From the NCBI RefSeq assembly GCF_039536245.1, contig NZ_BAAAYN010000042.1, forward strand, positions 1 through 49,762: a stretch of 49,762 nt of DNA. Reading direction: 5' to 3'. The notes under the pieces were generated by a model that saw only the letters and a program-made list of their open reading frames with translations, searched no databases and was not told where the DNA came from. Below are positions 34,578 to 43,050 of the stretch, piece by piece. The stretch is from Cryptosporangium minutisporangium (GTDB taxonomy: Bacteria; Actinomycetota; Actinomycetes; Mycobacteriales; Cryptosporangiaceae). Made by a program: the position numbers and the translations under genes. The number at the start of each line of letters is the position of its first letter. Positions within the stretch are counted from its first letter, which is position 1.

Positions 34578-34943
34578 TTAGGGCGCGGTCGAGTCCGTTG
34601 GGGCGCGGCCTGTCTCGCTGAGGCTGGCCGCGGCCTTAGCGTCTTGGACCGCTGCCCGGACTTCCTCTGGGTTTACGGTCTGCTGCCACCCGCGGAAGCG
34701 TTCGAGGCCCGCGGTCAGGGCTTCTTGGTAGAACGAGAACGATCCCGCTGACCGCAGCGTGGTGTTGCCGGCCAACACGTCGCGGGCCATCTCCTGCAGT
34801 GCCGGACCGCCGACTCCCTCGCGGAGCCGTTCGAGGCTGCGGCGCAGCAGTGCCGCGGTGTGAGGGTCGTTCCCGGCAATGTCTGTCAGCTCAGCGAGAA
34901 CGTCATCGCCGACGTCGTCGGGGTCTCGACGGCTGGCGGTCAT
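34578..34943 (-). CDS. Small hypothetical protein, last gene of the WXG operon
   Basis: 121 residues, ATG overlapping the upstream stop (ATGA). Helical and charged throughout (LAELTDIAGNDPHTAALLRRSLERL, ALQEMARDVLAGN, FYQEALTAGLERFRGWQQTV). No signal or membrane segment and no known domain recognised. Such small acidic-basic helical proteins at the end of WXG operons may be chaperones or immunity-like partners, which is inference from position only. Confidence 0.6.
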   Translation of the reverse strand: MTASRRDPDDVGDDVLAELTDIAGNDPHTAALLRRSLERLREGVGGPALQEMARDVLAGNTTLRSAGSFSFYQEALTAGLERFRGWQQTVNPEEVRAAVQDAKAAASLSETGRAPTDSTAP

Positions 34944-35659
34944 GAGAGCGCCGGGTGCTGGTAGCCGCCAGCGGGCAACTGGACGCCTTTCAGGCCGCTG
35001 ACGCGGTTCGACGTCGTCGTCACTAGCCCGATGAAGCCGAAGATCAGCGCGTTGGCGCTGGTTGCCAAGACCAGGCATCGGTTGAGCAGTTCGAGCATCT
35101 GGATCACTTGCAGGGCGGCCACGCCGTAGCCGATGACCGGAGCCACGACGGTCTCCAGCAGCGCGGTTCCCGCCGCTGCCGCGATCGCCGCGATGAGCGC
35201 CTTGTCGATGAGCTGCTTGAGCAGGCCGGTCATCGTGTCCAGCAACGCCCACATGCCCTTGCTCAGGTCCTCGTACTGCACCGCTGCATCGTCGAGGGGG
35301 AACTGGGTGCCGCTGGTCTCGGCGGCCAGGCCGGAGAAGTAGCGGTACGCGGCGTCCGCGGCGTTGCCGTCCCAGGACGGATCCAGCCGGACCGTCGTCT
35401 GCTGGACGTTGATGCCCAGGTCCTGCATGGCGCGCGCCAGGTTGGAGAGCGCGAGGCCGAACGTCGCGATCGCCTCCCAGTCGCCGGCGAAGGGCTCTAG
35501 GAGCTCGTCGAGCACATTGTGGCCGGTCATCGCCTCGATTGACTGGTTCAGCCAGTGGGTGAGGCTGAGGGAGTCCGCCCAGGACGTTGCGGTGACGTAG
35601 CCGTTGCTGACGCTGGCCTCCGGATGCGGTTCGGTCAGGTGACGCGTCGGATCTTCCAC
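34940..35659 (-). CDS. WXG100/LXG-like type VII secretion substrate
   Basis: 239 residues from a GTG with AAGGGG six bases upstream. The N-terminal 140 residues form a long helical hairpin: ALSNLARAMQDLGINVQQ, the turn DPSWDGNAADAAYRYFSGLA with a W-x-G motif, then FPLDDAAVQYEDLSKGMWALLDTM. This is followed by a hydrophobic region (IAAIAAAAGTALLETVVAPVIGYGVAAL) and a second one (VLATSANALIFGFIGLV), then a short tail ending GGYQHPALS. The architecture matches actinobacterial WXG-domain proteins exported by ESX/type VII systems. The hydrophobic segments suggest membrane contact. No toxin domain is present. Co-operonic with an EspC-like protein. Confidence 0.75.
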   Translation of the reverse strand: MEDPTRHLTEPHPEASVSNGYVTATSWADSLSLTHWLNQSIEAMTGHNVLDELLEPFAGDWEAIATFGLALSNLARAMQDLGINVQQTTVRLDPSWDGNAADAAYRYFSGLAAETSGTQFPLDDAAVQYEDLSKGMWALLDTMTGLLKQLIDKALIAAIAAAAGTALLETVVAPVIGYGVAALQVIQMLELLNRCLVLATSANALIFGFIGLVTTTSNRVSGLKGVQLPAGGYQHPALS

Positions 35660-35686
35660 CGGGTACCCCTTGTGGTGACGCCTGCG

Positions 35687-36052
35687 CTAACGGGTCGGCT
35701 GGCTTCCCGGGCCGGGTTGCAAGCTGTCGTGGTAAGTCGGCCGAGGCGCGGCGGGCAACGTGGCATCCAGGTCCGCGGCGGTCTGCGCATCGGCCTGCTC
35801 GTAGTAGGTCGCCGCCTGGTGGAGCTCGATCTGGGAGTCGCTGAGCACCGTGCGCAGGTGGGCCAGCGTCTCGGTCAGCTCGGCGAAGAACTCCCGGTGC
35901 GTGCGCGCCACGTCCGCGAACCGGCCCATTCCCTCATCGGCCACCTCGCTGTACTTCGCGGCGTAGGCGCGGAACGTGGCGGCGTCATCCGCACTCGCGT
36001 CCAGTTCGGTCGCGGCCCGCCGCATGGCGGCCGGCACCGCTCGAAACGACAT
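35687..36052 (-). CDS. EspC-like type VII secretion-associated protein
   Basis: 121 residues. The pattern fits the ESX-associated EspC/DUF2580 group: PAAMRRAATELDASADDAATF at the start, a second helix VADEGMGRFADVARTHREFF, then ELTETLAHLRTVLSDSQIELHQAATYYEQADAQTAADL, whose ending 'Y-x-x-x-D' is the general type VII export signal (YYEQAD). ATG start; upstream site weak (GCGGGTG). It lies 28 bases before the WXG protein gene, so the two are probably exported as a complex. Confidence 0.8.
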   Translation of the reverse strand: MSFRAVPAAMRRAATELDASADDAATFRAYAAKYSEVADEGMGRFADVARTHREFFAELTETLAHLRTVLSDSQIELHQAATYYEQADAQTAADLDATLPAAPRPTYHDSLQPGPGSQPTR

Positions 36053-36064
36053 CTCAGCACCCGC

Positions 36065-36451
36065 TCAGAAGAGCTGATTGAGCACGACGCCCACCAGGCA
36101 GGCCGCGAGGAACGAACCGACGTTCCAGCAGAACAGCCCCCACACCCGCGGGCCACGCCGCAGCACAATGTGCCACACCGCGGTCACCACCGACACCACG
36201 AACAGCGGCGCCGGAATCGCCCCGATCAGGAACGATCCGAGGTTGTCTTCATCCACCGCAGTGGCGCCCAGTGCCCACTGCCCGAGAAAGAGCACCAACG
36301 GGATCAAGTCCAGGATCGAGGCGATGATGATCGTGCCGATCCCGATCCACCGGCGCAGATCGACGTTCCGATCATTGTCCGCCGCCAGCTCCTGCCGGAA
36401 GCGACGCCCCCAGCTGGGCCGTTCCTGATCCCGTGGCATGTCGACACTCAC
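36065..36451 (-). CDS. Small integral membrane protein, first gene of the WXG operon
   Basis: 128 residues from GTG 36451, which has GGGGGAG five bases upstream. ATG 36439 is an alternative. A basic cytoplasmic N-terminus (QERPSWGRRFRQELAADNDRN) precedes four hydrophobic stretches: IGIGTIIIASILDLIPLVLFL, LGSFLIGAIPAPLFVVSVVTAVWHIVL and VWGLFCWNVGSFLAACLVGVVL. Not recognised as a known T7SS component (no EccB-E motif). The same frame stays open to 37024, but codon use and absence of a start signal argue against the longer form. Confidence 0.65.
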   Translation of the reverse strand: MSVDMPRDQERPSWGRRFRQELAADNDRNVDLRRWIGIGTIIIASILDLIPLVLFLGQWALGATAVDEDNLGSFLIGAIPAPLFVVSVVTAVWHIVLRRGPRVWGLFCWNVGSFLAACLVGVVLNQLF

Positions 36452-37457
36452 CGCTGCTCCCCCGGACCTAACTGTCTTCGACAGTAACCGTCGCCATGGC
36501 GGACAGTGGCGAGAACATTGATCACCGCCCGCACTGATGCCATCACGGATGGCAGCCGAGACGGGTTCACCATCCAACCCGCAGAGGCTGCGAACCGCTT
36601 CGCGCGTCAACTCGCGAAGCCTCAGTGGATCACGATGCCTGGGACATCTCGGGCATACGGCAGATACCAGCAGATCATCTGTTAACCGCCCAAGCGGCTC
36701 ATGTAGCGGCAACAACATCCCCCCGGATGGCCGGAAGGCCAGCACAGAGTGATCGCAGTGTGTGATGACGACCGCTGCAGCCGTCGGCCATCTCCGCCAC
36801 CTGTAGCCACCAACGACCCTGACTATCCGTAGCGGTCGTCCACCTGACCCGGTCGTTGAATCCTCGCCAGTGGGACAACAGAGGCCCTTATCGGTGTCAG
36901 CGACAAGCTCTCGCGCCGCCCCATTCCTACGGTACGCACACCTGCTCGACTCCGAATGGACGGCGCGAGTCCATGCCACGCCCCAATCGGGATGCGCACC
37001 CAAAGTGAATTCGCGATTCGCCATTGTCTATTGCTTCAATCAGGACTATGAAAAGGAGCCCTGAGCCGATGTAAACGGAAGGGACGCGGTGACCAGCACG
37101 TGAGGACGGACCTATCGACCCAGGTCGGTACCAGGACTAGACCAAGCAGCGGCAACACAGAAGCGCGCATCAATGGACACCAGTCTTCTAAACAGGACAG
37201 CGCTGACCATAGGCATCCAGCCGAGCTCTTCCATCCCGAATCGTGGCTCACACTGCACGACTCATCGCATAGCTCATGCTATTCATCGCCGAATCAGAAC
37301 CCTCCACGATCCAGACGCGTGTACCTCACGCGGTCCTCATCGTCGAACGAGAACTGCAGACGTGGCAGCGTCGCAGTTCGCTATGCGACGACCGCGCTGA
37401 CTCGTGGAGACCGCGCCGCCGGGCAGCACCCCGCGCGCATACCTGAGAGGCGAAACC
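36452..37457. other. About 1 kb without a supported gene
   Basis: The region has lower GC than its neighbours from about 37000 on and separates two divergent operons. The minus-strand frame continuous with the membrane protein (36452-36790) contains protein-like segments with CxxC and His (VITHCDHSVLAF, VCPRCPRHRD), so a short zinc-binding protein or N-terminal extension cannot be excluded. No RNA gene fold, repeat array or strong promoter was recognised in the rest. Confidence 0.4.
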
Positions 37458-38078
37458 GTGACGGTCTTTTCGATCCCGGCGCGACGAGCCAAGCACGAGC
37501 GCGCAGTCCCGCGTAAGGCAACGCGAAGCCGCGAACGCACGACCGGACTAGCCGCCGGCCTCATCGCGGTTCTGGCTACTGGAACGCTGCTGGCTACGGC
37601 GGGGTGCGATCGGCAGGAGGAGCCTCGACGGCCACCCGCTTCGACACCGGTCTCATCGGCCACGCCGTCAGAAGACACGGCGCGGTCGGCGGCACTGGCG
37701 GCCTACACAGGCATGTGGACGGCCTTCGCGCGGGCGGGTGAAACGGCCGACTACCAGTCGCCGGACCTTCCTCGGTACGCGACGGGCCAGGCGTTGCAGA
37801 CGCTAGTGGATGGTCTGAAGAGCAATAAGCAGAAAGGCTATGTCTACCGAGGTCGGCCCACGCTCAAGCCTCGGGTAACGGCGCTAAGTACCACCTCCTC
37901 GCCGAACACAGCCTCCATCGTCGACTGCGCCGACACCACGACGTGGCGCACGTACGACAAGACGGGCCATCCAAGCGTGCCCGAGGCCCGCGGACGGCAC
38001 ATCACGGCGTCCGTCACCAAACAGAACGGGACGTGGAAGGTCTCCACCTTTGCCGTCCAGTTGGCCGACACATGCTGA
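37458..38078 (+). CDS. Lipoprotein, first gene of the Tad locus
   Basis: 206 residues, GTG start with GAGAGGCG upstream. A long basic n-region (KHERAVPRKATRSRERT), a hydrophobic core GLAAGLIAVLATGTLLATAGC and lipobox cysteine 50 make it a membrane-anchored lipoprotein outside the cell. The mature part opens with a Pro/Ser/Thr linker. It then folds as a compact domain of about 130 residues (AALAAYTGMWTAFARAGETAD, LQTLVDGLKSNKQKG, RGRHITASVTKQNGTWKVSTFAVQ), like the NTF2-type lipoproteins common in actinobacteria. It overlaps the next gene by seven bases. A role in pilus assembly is suggested only by this position. Confidence 0.75.
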   Translation: MTVFSIPARRAKHERAVPRKATRSRERTTGLAAGLIAVLATGTLLATAGCDRQEEPRRPPASTPVSSATPSEDTARSAALAAYTGMWTAFARAGETADYQSPDLPRYATGQALQTLVDGLKSNKQKGYVYRGRPTLKPRVTALSTTSSPNTASIVDCADTTTWRTYDKTGHPSVPEARGRHITASVTKQNGTWKVSTFAVQLADTC

Positions 38079-38875
38079 GCGGGGCACGCGCCAGTTGGGC
38101 GGCGATCCCGTTGGCCACCATCTCGCTCCTTCTTGGCCTCGGCACGAACCAAGCCCACGCCGAAGAGCCGCCTCCCGATCCTTTCGCTCCCGTCGACTGC
38201 GGGACGGCCAGCCCACGTCCTGGATGCAGGGTTGAGGCGCGCACTCCTGGTTCGCGTCGCGAGAAACCAGCGCGCTCGCAGGACCGCGGGCGCCCTGCGC
38301 CCGTGCCCACCTGCGATATACCGACATTCGGTCCCGGCTGCGGCGCAGCGGGAGGTATCCGTGGTGCCGTCAGTGGGGCTTTCCCCGCGACACCGGCAGA
38401 TGCCGGAGCGTTGGCGGTGTCGCGCTTGGACCTGCCTGCGCCGCCTGTGGCGTCGAGTCCGTCGCCACAGGTGACCCACCTGGTGGGTTTGCCGGCGTGG
38501 TTTTGGGTGCCGGCCGGGTGGTGGGCGGCGCGGTCGGCGAGCGCGTCGGTGCCGGGGTTGACGGTGACGGCGACCGCGGTGCCTGCGCAGGTGGTGTGGG
38601 AGACCGGCGACGGTAGCCGGGTGGTGTGCCAGGGGCCGGGCACGCCGTGGCGGCCGGGAATGGACGCGTCAAAGCCGTCGCCGGATTGCGGCCACACCTA
38701 CGCCAGACCTTCCTCGGCGGAACCCGGTGGGGTGTTTCGGCTAACCGTGACGGTGCAGTGGCGGGTGACCTGGGCCGGCGGCGGCCAGAGCGGTGCCGTG
38801 CCGGCTTTGGGGACGTCGTCGACGACGACCCTGCGGGTCGGGGAATCCGAGGCATTGCTTACTCCGCAGCGTTGA
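38072..38875 (+). CDS. Secreted PKD-like domain protein of the Tad locus
   Basis: 267 residues with a Sec signal peptide (ASWAAIPLATISLLLGLGTNQAHA). The mature protein begins with a Pro/Arg-rich region holding three Cys (PVDCGTASPRPGC, TCDIPTFGPGC). It ends in an immunoglobulin-like PKD-type domain (LTVTATAVPAQVVWETGDG, CQGPGTPW, CGHTYARPSS, FRLTVTVQWRVTWAGGG). Such proteins are usually found directly upstream of the SAF-domain protein in actinobacterial Tad loci and were sometimes mislabelled as ATP/GTP-binding. The start is fixed by the signal peptide. A cell-wall-side pilus component is a reasonable inference. Confidence 0.75.
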   Translation: MLSGARASWAAIPLATISLLLGLGTNQAHAEEPPPDPFAPVDCGTASPRPGCRVEARTPGSRREKPARSQDRGRPAPVPTCDIPTFGPGCGAAGGIRGAVSGAFPATPADAGALAVSRLDLPAPPVASSPSPQVTHLVGLPAWFWVPAGWWAARSASASVPGLTVTATAVPAQVVWETGDGSRVVCQGPGTPWRPGMDASKPSPDCGHTYARPSSAEPGGVFRLTVTVQWRVTWAGGGQSGAVPALGTSSTTTLRVGESEALLTPQR

Positions 38876-38946
38876 GCGCTGCCTCCCTGACGGGACTCAC
38901 ACGGCGAGACGACAGCAGCGACGATGTGAAGGCGGTAACAGCACCG

Positions 38947-39630
38947 ATGGCAACGACAACGCTGGGATCAGCGGGGTCCCGCGTTCCTCCACGGGCACCG
39001 GATGGCATCGTGGGCGGTCCGCGGCGGCGACGACGAGCGTGGGTGATCGGCGGCGCCGTGCTGGTGCTGGTCTGCGCGCTGGGATCGGCATACTGGTGGT
39101 CGCACACCTCCGGGCGGATCGCGGCGCTCGCGGTGGCGGCCGACGTACCTGCCGGGCAGGTTCTGACCGACCGCGATCTCCGTACCGTGCAGGTCGCCGC
39201 GGACTCGACCGTGTCGCTTGTGCCTGCCTCGCAGCGGGAAAGTGTCGTCGGTCAGACCGCCGCGGTGCCGCTGGCAGCGGGGTCCCTGTTGAGCCGGTCG
39301 ATGCTAGGCGCTCCTGCGCCACCGCAGACCGGTCAGGCGATGGTGGCCATGCCGGTGGACGCTGGCCGGTTCCCGCCTTCGCTGACGGCCGGATCGACCG
39401 TGACCGTCGTGGCGATCGGCACCAGGCAGGACAGTGCACCGGCCGCGACGCCGTCGGCGGTGCCGGGCGGCTCAGGCCCGCGGTGGCCAGGGGTGGTGCT
39501 CGCGGTGGCTCCGGCCGCCGACGGACGCGGCGGGGCGGTGGTGACGCTGCGGATGGCCGCCGCGGACGCCACGGACGTGGCCGCCACCGGCGCGGTGGCG
39601 CTGGTCGAGCGGCATCCCGGAGAGAACTGA
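38947..39630 (+). CDS. cpaB: SAF-domain pilus assembly protein CpaB/RcpC
   Basis: 227 residues from ATG 38947. One transmembrane helix (AWVIGGAVLVLVCALGSAYWW, residues about 31-51) is followed by the SAF domain (ALAVAADVPAGQVLTDRDL, VPASQRESVVGQTAAVPLAAG, LLSRSML) and an extracellular beta part (GQAMVAMPVDAGRFPPSL). In Tad systems CpaB lies in the periplasm or wall and is needed for correct Flp export. It ends with a 1-base overlap to the next gene (TGATG). Confidence 0.82.
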   Translation: MATTTLGSAGSRVPPRAPDGIVGGPRRRRRAWVIGGAVLVLVCALGSAYWWSHTSGRIAALAVAADVPAGQVLTDRDLRTVQVAADSTVSLVPASQRESVVGQTAAVPLAAGSLLSRSMLGAPAPPQTGQAMVAMPVDAGRFPPSLTAGSTVTVVAIGTRQDSAPAATPSAVPGGSGPRWPGVVLAVAPAADGRGGAVVTLRMAAADATDVAATGAVALVERHPGEN

Positions 39631-40679
39631 TGCCACTGATCCTCTGGACCTCGGCGACGGGCGCGCCGGGCATCACCACCACGGCATGGGCGGTTGCCTC
39701 GGCGTGGCCAGGTCTCGACCATGCGCAACCGGAGGGCGCGATCCCGCAGAATCCGGCCGCGCTCGTGGTGGAGGCCGATCCCTTCGGCGGGGACCTGGCG
39801 GCATGGTTCCGGGTGAGTGAGGAGCCGGGTCTAGCCGGGCTCGCGGCAGCGGCCCGATCGCCGCGCGGTCCGGACGAGATGGCCACGATGACCCACTCCT
39901 ACAGCCGCGTGCTGGGAGGCGCGCAGGTCGTCACCGCGCCGGTCGGGTCGGGACAGACCCAGGCCGCGTTGAGCATTCTCGCCGCTGCCGGCGGGCCGCT
40001 GGCGGTGACCGGCCTCTCCCCGGTTCCGGTGCTGGTCGATGCCGGGCGATGGTCTCCGGCCTCGCCGATCATGCCGCTGCTGCAGTTCGCGGATCTGATC
40101 GTGCTGGTCACCCGGGCCAGTCTGGCCGACCTGGCGCACACCGGGGAACTGGCCGCGCGCCTGGCCGGTCTCAATCCCCGCCGGCAGGCGCTGCTGCGCG
40201 GCCCGAATCCCTACGGTCCGCTCGAGGTCGCCGACCAGCTCGGTATACCGCTGCTGGGCACCGTGCCCGACGACCGCCGCGCCGCCACTGCCCCGCTCCG
40301 AACAGGCCGGTCGCCGCGGCGCGGCAAGTGGACCCGCGCGATCACCGCGATCGCCGCCCAGCTGGCCAGTGAGATCGGCACCGGATCCGCGCGATCGCCC
40401 GTGCCGGTCGGGCAACCCGGCCGCCGCCTCACCGCGGCACCACCCCGCACCCCCGTCACCGGCGGCAGTCCCGCAGGGGCACGCCCATCGGTAGCTGGCC
40501 CCCCAGCAGGTGGGGCGTGGCCGGCGCCCTCCCCTCCCCGGTGGCCGGTTCCGGCGCAACGCCGACCCGGAAGCGGCACGCAATCCGATGCTCCCACCGC
40601 CGCAGGTCCCGGCGGCGCAGCGCCCGGAGTTCCGGGAGAGCCGACCGCTCCGGACGCACCACCCGGGAGGCCTTCATGA
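39630..40679 (+). CDS. tadZ: TadZ/CpaE-like P-loop-family localisation protein
   Basis: 349 residues. The N-terminal 245 residues follow the MinD/ParA-like fold. ILWTSATGAPGITTTAWAVA takes the place of the deviant Walker A loop (its usual Lys is not present: G-A-P-G-I-T-T). PAALVVEADPFGGDLAAWF is the switch Asp segment, PVPVLVDAGRW a further strand, and ADLIVLVTRASLADLAHTGEL follows. The tail of about 100 residues is Pro/Ala/Gly-rich and disordered. TadZ/CpaE marks the site of pilus assembly at the pole or membrane. The altered Walker A suggests weak or no ATP hydrolysis, as in several atypical TadZ proteins. Confidence 0.75.
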   Translation: MPLILWTSATGAPGITTTAWAVASAWPGLDHAQPEGAIPQNPAALVVEADPFGGDLAAWFRVSEEPGLAGLAAAARSPRGPDEMATMTHSYSRVLGGAQVVTAPVGSGQTQAALSILAAAGGPLAVTGLSPVPVLVDAGRWSPASPIMPLLQFADLIVLVTRASLADLAHTGELAARLAGLNPRRQALLRGPNPYGPLEVADQLGIPLLGTVPDDRRAATAPLRTGRSPRRGKWTRAITAIAAQLASEIGTGSARSPVPVGQPGRRLTAAPPRTPVTGGSPAGARPSVAGPPAGGAWPAPSPPRWPVPAQRRPGSGTQSDAPTAAGPGGAAPGVPGEPTAPDAPPGRPS

Positions 40680-42106
40680 CCGCTACCGGGCCACCTCCCA
40701 GCGGCAACAGGCACTCGTCTCCGTCGTGGGCACCGGTCAACGGGGTGACCCCACCAGCGCTGTCTTCTCCTGCTGCGGCTCCACCGCTGCCAGCGCCCGG
40801 AAGCGATCAGGTCACGGCGTTGCGGCAGCAGGTCGCCGAGCGACTGACCGCCCGGAGCCGCGCCGCGGACCAGGCCGGAGAAGCGCCGTGGACCCCGCAA
40901 CGGCGGCGGGCCGAAGCCGAGGCATTGCTGGCGCAGCTGCTGCAGGAGCAGGCGACCGCCGCGATCAGCGCCGGCCGAGCCCCACAGAACCCCGCCGCGG
41001 ATCAGGCGCTAAGCCTGCGGGTGCTCGACGCGCTCTTCGGGCTGGGCGGGTTGCAGCCGCTGCTGGCCGACCCACGAGTGGAGAACATCAACGTCAACGG
41101 CTGCGATGTCGTGCACGTGCGATACGCCGACGGAACCCGCGCCCGGGTGGCGCCGGTCGCCGGCAGCGACGCCGAACTCGTCGACCTCATCCGGGCGATC
41201 GCCGCCCGATCCGGGGTGGAGGAACGCCGCTTCGATCGCGGCGCGCCGACGCTCTCTGTCCAGCTACCGGACGGGTCACGGTTGTTCGCTGTCATGGGCG
41301 TCACCGCCCGCCCATCGCTGGCGATCCGCCGTCACCGCCACCCAACCACGACGCTGCGCGAGCTCGTGCGCCTGGGCACCATCGACCGCGGGCTGGAAGC
41401 CTTCCTCCTGGCAGCGGTCAGGGCACGACGCAACATCATCGTCTCCGGCGGGATGGCCGCCGGAAAGACCACCGTGCTCCGCGCGCTGGCCAGCGCCATC
41501 GACCCGCCCGAACGGCTGGTCACCGTCGAAGACGCGCTCGAACTCGGTCTGGACGCCGACGCCCGCGCTCATCCGGACGTCGTGGCGATGCAGGCCCGCG
41601 ACGCGAACATCGAAGGCGAAGGCGCCATCAGCACCGCCGATCTGGTCCGAGCGGCGCTGCGTATGTCGGCCGACCGGGTCATCGTCGGGGAGGTCCGCGG
41701 CTCGGAGGTGATCCCGATGCTGTTGGCCATGTCCCAGGGCAACGACGGATCGATGGCCACTGTGCACGCCTCCAGCTCACAGCAGGTCTTCTTGAAGCTC
41801 GCCGCGTATGCGGTGCAGTCCGCCGAACGGCTGCCGCTGGAGGCCACCGGACTGCTGGTCGCCTCCGCCGTCCACCTCGTCGTCCACCTGGAGACCACCA
41901 CAGACGGGCGGCGGGTGATCGCCAGCGTCCGGGAGGTGACCGGCGCCGACGGCGCCCAAGTGGTGTCCAACGAGCTCTACCGGCCGGGCGGCGACAAACG
42001 CGCCCGCCCGCACGTCCCGCCCAGCGAAGAGCTACTCACCACCCTGACCGCGACCGGCTTCGACCCGAAATGGCTACACAACCCCGACGGCTGGTGGCCC
42101 TCATGA
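40676..42106 (+). CDS. tadA: TadA/CpaF secretion ATPase
   Basis: 476 residues, ATG overlapping the upstream stop, with GGGAGG seven bases before it. GspE/VirB11-type ATPase: ADPRVENINVNGCDVVHVRY in the N-terminal domain, RNIIVSGGMAAGKTTVLRAL with Walker A Lys264, Asp box RLVTVEDALELGL, Walker B DRVIVGEVRGSEV and His box GNDGSMATVHASS. All nucleotide-binding elements are present, so it should power pilus polymerisation from the cytoplasm. The first 60 residues are low complexity. Confidence 0.93.
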   Translation: MTATGPPPSGNRHSSPSWAPVNGVTPPALSSPAAAPPLPAPGSDQVTALRQQVAERLTARSRAADQAGEAPWTPQRRRAEAEALLAQLLQEQATAAISAGRAPQNPAADQALSLRVLDALFGLGGLQPLLADPRVENINVNGCDVVHVRYADGTRARVAPVAGSDAELVDLIRAIAARSGVEERRFDRGAPTLSVQLPDGSRLFAVMGVTARPSLAIRRHRHPTTTLRELVRLGTIDRGLEAFLLAAVRARRNIIVSGGMAAGKTTVLRALASAIDPPERLVTVEDALELGLDADARAHPDVVAMQARDANIEGEGAISTADLVRAALRMSADRVIVGEVRGSEVIPMLLAMSQGNDGSMATVHASSSQQVFLKLAAYAVQSAERLPLEATGLLVASAVHLVVHLETTTDGRRVIASVREVTGADGAQVVSNELYRPGGDKRARPHVPPSEELLTTLTATGFDPKWLHNPDGWWPS

Positions 42107-43050
42107 ACCTGACCGTGGACGCCTCGACCGCGCTGGCTGGTCTGCTCGGCGCCGGGTTCGGTCTCGGTCTGGTGCTTATCGTCCTCGGCCTGACCAGCAC
42201 CGCCACCGCCGAGCCGTCTACCCGGGCGTCCCGCAGACCGCAGACCAGCACCGGCCGCGGGTCGGTGATGCGTACCCACGGGCGGCGCATCGCCCTCGCA
42301 GTCGTTGGTGGGTTCGCCGCGGTGCTGATCACCCGCTGGCCGGTCGCCGGTCTGCTCGCCGCCGCCGCGATCTGGTTCACGCCCGCAGTGCTCGGACCCG
42401 ACCGGGCCACCACCCGGTCGGTCGCCCGCGCCGAGGCCATCGCCACCTGGGCCGAAATGCTCCGCGACACCCTTCAGGCCGCCGCCGGCCTCGAACAAGC
42501 CCTCCTGGCCACCGCCCCGGCTGTTCCCGCGCCCATCCGCACCGAAGTGACAGCCCTCGCGGCGCGCATCCGCGCCGGGCAACACCTCCCCGCAGTTCTG
42601 CGCGCCGCCGCCGACGACTTCGCGGACCCGACCGCCGACCTCGTGCTCGCCGCGCTGCTGCTAGCCGCCGAGCACCAAGCCCGGCAACTCGGTCCGCTGC
42701 TGTCGGATCTGGCCGACGCCGCGCGCCAGCAGGCGAGCGTGCAGCTGCGGCAAGCCGCCGAACGGGCCCGCACCCGTACCTCCGTGCGGGTAATCACCGC
42801 CACCACCCTCGCCATGGCCACCGGCCTGGTCGTGCTCAACCGCACCTATCTGCAGCCCTACGACACCGCCCTCGGGCAGCTCGTCCTCGCCGCCGTCGGC
42901 GCCCTCTTCGCGGCCGGGTTCTGGTGGCTGACTCGGCTCGCCCGCCCGCAAGCTCCCGCCCGGCACCTCGCGCTTGGCGCCGAGCTCAGCGGTGAGGCGC
43001 ATCTTCCGAGCGCCCGGGCGGCAGTTCCCGGAGGAGGTCGAATGCGGTGA
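42103..43050 (+). CDS. tadB: TadB-like inner-membrane platform protein
   Basis: 315 residues, ATGA overlap with tadA. It starts with a membrane helix (AGFGLGLVLIVLGLTSTA), followed by a second hydrophobic pair (RRIALAVVGGFAAVLITRWPVAGLLAAAAIW). The T2SF domain follows (AEAIATWAEMLRDTLQAAAGLEQALL, AARIRAGQHLPAVLRAAADDFADPTADLVLAALLLAAEHQ), then two C-terminal helices (VRVITATTLAMATGLVVLN, LGQLVLAAVGALFAAGFWWL). It forms the membrane base with TadC. Confidence 0.85.
   Translation: MNLTVDASTALAGLLGAGFGLGLVLIVLGLTSTATAEPSTRASRRPQTSTGRGSVMRTHGRRIALAVVGGFAAVLITRWPVAGLLAAAAIWFTPAVLGPDRATTRSVARAEAIATWAEMLRDTLQAAAGLEQALLATAPAVPAPIRTEVTALAARIRAGQHLPAVLRAAADDFADPTADLVLAALLLAAEHQARQLGPLLSDLADAARQQASVQLRQAAERARTRTSVRVITATTLAMATGLVVLNRTYLQPYDTALGQLVLAAVGALFAAGFWWLTRLARPQAPARHLALGAELSGEAHLPSARAAVPGGGRMR

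Noticed and set aside
36452-37024. N-terminal extension of the small membrane protein (continuous frame with CxxC/His segments)
   Set aside because: No start signal. A GTG with GGGGGAG at 36451 begins exactly at the conserved-looking part. Kept only as a possibility in the intergenic entry.
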